From: RYN-230 sp963813975
GTDB taxonomy: Bacteria > Actinomycetota > Actinomycetes > Streptosporangiales > Streptosporangiaceae
Assembly (NCBI GenBank): GCA_963813975.1
Contig: CAWFAP010000004.1
Coordinates: 372,001 to 436,000, forward strand
Direction: 5' to 3'
Length of the DNA stretch: 64,000 bases
In this document: positions 62,200-64,000 of the stretch, piece after piece
Layout of the letters: every line of letters begins with the position of its first letter
How positions within the stretch are numbered: position 1 is the stretch's first letter
The notes under the pieces: model-generated
What the model was told of the DNA's origin: nothing
The model's database searches: none
The model's input: only the letters and a program-made list of their open reading frames with translations
Made by a program: the position numbers and the translations under genes

Positions 62200-64000
62200 T
62201 CAGGGCGGCCCGCCGCCCAGGACGTCCAGCACCTGCTGGCCGTACCGGGCCAGCTTGGCCTCCCCTACCCCGCTCACCGCGGACAACGCCGTCAGAGTCA
62301 ACGGTGCCTGGGTGGCGATCTGCCGCAGCGTCGCATCGTGGAAGATCACGTACGCGGGGACGCCCTGCTCCTTGGCCGCCCCCCCGCGCCAGGCGCGCAA
62401 CTTCTCGAACAGCGGCGCGGCCTCGGCGGGCAGGTCGTCCGGCGCCGCCGCGGTCCTCGCGGCCCGGGCGGCCCGGGCCCGGGGCGGGCGCTCAGGCTCG
62501 CGGCGCAGCATTACCTCGCGGCGCCGGCCGAGCACGTCGTCGCTGCCCGCGGTGAGCTCCAGCGTGCCGTAGTCGCCCTGCACCGTGAGCAGGCTCTGGG
62601 CCAGCAGCTGGCGGGCCACCCCCCGCCACTGGGACTCGGTCAGCTCGGTGCCGATCCCGAACACGGTCAGCGAGTCGTGCCCGTGCTCGGTGACCTTGGC
62701 GGTGCCGCGGCCGAGCAGGATGTCGATTACCTGCCCGGCACCGAACCGCTGGCCCCGCTCACGCTTGAGGCGGTACACCGCGGACAGGAACTTCTGCGCC
62801 GCAATGGTCCCGTCCCACGCCTCCGGCGGCGACAGGCACGTGTCGCAGTTGCCGCAGGCTCCGGATGCTTCGCCGAAGTAGCCGAGCAGCTGCGCGCGAC
62901 GGCACTCGATCGTCTCGCACAGCGCCAGCATCGCGTCCAGGTGGGCGGACTGGCGCCGGCGGTGAGCCAGGTCCCCGGCCGAGGTCTCGATCAGCTTGCG
63001 CTGCTGGACCACGTCCTGGAGACCGTAAGCCAGCCACGCGGTGGAGGGCTGGCCGTCCCGGCCGGCCCGGCCCGTCTCCTGGTAGTACCCCTCGACCGAG
63101 CGGGGCAGGTCCAGATGGGCCACGAAGCGCACGTCGGGCTTGTCGATACCCATCCCGAACGCGATCGTGGCCACCATGACCAGCCCGTCCTCACGCAGGA
63201 ACCGGGCCTGATTCCGGGCCCGGGTGAACGCGTCGAGCCCGGCGTGATACGGCAGCGCGGTGATCCCGTTGGCGGTCAGGAACTCCGCCGTCTTCTCCAC
63301 CGAAGCCCTCGACAGGCAATAGACGATGCCGGCGCCGTCGGGGTGATCGCCTCGGAGGAAGGACAGCAACTGACGGCTCGGCTCAGCCTTGGGCACTATC
63401 CGGTAGGTGATGTTGGGCCGGTCGAAGCTCGCCACGAAGTGACGCGCGCCCTGCAGGCCCAGCCGGGCCGCGATCTCGGTGCGGGTGGCCTGCGTCGCGG
63501 TGGCGGTCAGCGCGATGCGGGGCACGTCCGGCCAGCGCTCGTGCAGCCCGGAGAGCGTGAGGTAGTCGGGCCGGAAGTCGTGGCCCCACTGGGACACGCA
63601 ATGCGCCTCGTCGATGGCGAACAGCGACACGGTGCCCCGGTCGAGCAGCGCCACGGTGGAGTCGGTGCGCAGCCGTTCCGGCGCCAGGTAGAGCAGGTCC
63701 AGGTCGCCGGCCAGGAACGCGGCCTCCATCTCGCGCCGCTCGGCGGCCTCCTGGGTCGAGTTCAGGAAGCCGGCCCGGACGCCGAGCGCCCGCATGGCGT
63801 CCACCTGGTCCTGCATCAGCGCGATGAGCGGGGAGATGACCACCCCGGTGCCCCGGCGGACCAGCGCGGGAATCTGGTAGCAAAGTGACTTGCCGCCGCC
63901 GGTCGGCATCAGCACCAGCGCGTCGCCGCCCGCGATGAGGTGCTCGATGATCTCCTGCTGGGGGCCGCGGAACGAGTCGTACCCGAATACCCGGCGCAGC
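62200..64000 (-). CDS. recQ: ATP-dependent DNA helicase RecQ, 5' end beyond window
   Basis: 600 codons from the right edge to the stop at 62200; only the first few residues are missing. RVFGYDSFRGPQQEIIEHLI, Walker A MPTGGGKSLCY, DEAHC box AIDEAHCVSQWGHDFRPDY, TATATQATR and QETGRAGRDG are the helicase motifs. A zinc RQC region (CGNCDTCLSPPEAWDG) and a C-terminal HRDC domain (ALSAVSGVGEAKLARYGQQVL) follow. It unwinds DNA 3' to 5' in recombination and fork repair. Confidence 0.95.
   Translation of the reverse strand, partial: LRRVFGYDSFRGPQQEIIEHLIAGGDALVLMPTGGGKSLCYQIPALVRRGTGVVISPLIALMQDQVDAMRALGVRAGFLNSTQEAAERREMEAAFLAGDLDLLYLAPERLRTDSTVALLDRGTVSLFAIDEAHCVSQWGHDFRPDYLTLSGLHERWPDVPRIALTATATQATRTEIAARLGLQGARHFVASFDRPNITYRIVPKAEPSRQLLSFLRGDHPDGAGIVYCLSRASVEKTAEFLTANGITALPYHAGLDAFTRARNQARFLREDGLVMVATIAFGMGIDKPDVRFVAHLDLPRSVEGYYQETGRAGRDGQPSTAWLAYGLQDVVQQRKLIETSAGDLAHRRRQSAHLDAMLALCETIECRRAQLLGYFGEASGACGNCDTCLSPPEAWDGTIAAQKFLSAVYRLKRERGQRFGAGQVIDILLGRGTAKVTEHGHDSLTVFGIGTELTESQWRGVARQLLAQSLLTVQGDYGTLELTAGSDDVLGRRREVMLRREPERPPRARAARAARTAAAPDDLPAEAAPLFEKLRAWRGGAAKEQGVPAYVIFHDATLRQIATQAPLTLTALSAVSGVGEAKLARYGQQVLDVLGGGPP

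Overview
The window is GC-rich, with strong G/C preference at third codon positions, frequent GTG starts and 4-nt ATGA/GTGA overlaps. It carries actinobacterial marker genes: the ino1/PadR/DUF5318/bifunctional-PBP block, rpsF-ssb-rpsR-rplI-dnaB, a SigK/RskA-like pair, F420-type LLM oxidoreductases and a family-1 encapsulin with DyP peroxidase. It is therefore chromosomal DNA of a high-GC actinomycete. A Streptosporangiales-like lineage is my inference and cannot be proven from this window.

1-15 kb is a core segment. It holds the 5' part of ino1, a PadR regulator with a perfect palindrome upstream, a DUF5318 zinc-ribbon protein, a bifunctional penicillin-binding protein (apparent frameshift in its disordered N-terminus), a GT87-type membrane mannosyltransferase, an endonuclease IV-like protein, and the ribosomal/replication cluster. 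dnaB is interrupted by two inteins. The first lies in the Walker A loop and has class 3 (W-C-T) features. The second is a class 1 intein whose endonuclease looks half deleted. DnaA-box-like sequences are clustered upstream of dnaB.

15-36 kb is accessory. It contains an ABC exporter plus NarL-type two-component system (with a decayed second permease), a lysyl-oxidase-like secreted protein, an ECF sigma/putative anti-sigma pair, a second ABC exporter beside a truncated PadR gene, several gene fragments, DedA and a PfkB kinase. A tRNA-Arg(ACG) gene has its 3' half repeated 3.7 kb downstream, around an FtsX-like permease and an SRPBCC protein. Next come a cyclase/AAA/TPR regulator broken by three frameshifts and a MalY-type lyase.

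36-49 kb is a mosaic of housekeeping and metabolic genes: an HTH protein with its operator, a STAS protein, topoisomerase IB, DUF4235, an SDR, a frameshifted conserved gene, a HAD hydrolase, quinone oxidoreductase, nitrilase, SMP-30, VOC, holin-like, Smr/gluconokinase and a sedolisin.

49-64 kb holds a SigK/RskA pair, an OmpR-type two-component system, a membrane protein, a MazF/RHH toxin-antitoxin pair, the encapsulin/DyP nanocompartment operon, a hemerythrin-MarR-LLM operon, an aldo/keto reductase, an MBL-fold hydrolase, a second LLM protein and most of a RecQ helicase running off the right edge.

The most notable points are the double-intein DnaB, the tRNA-flanked island, and the recurring single-base frameshifts. 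The frameshifts are either real decay or assembly errors; the sequence alone cannot decide.
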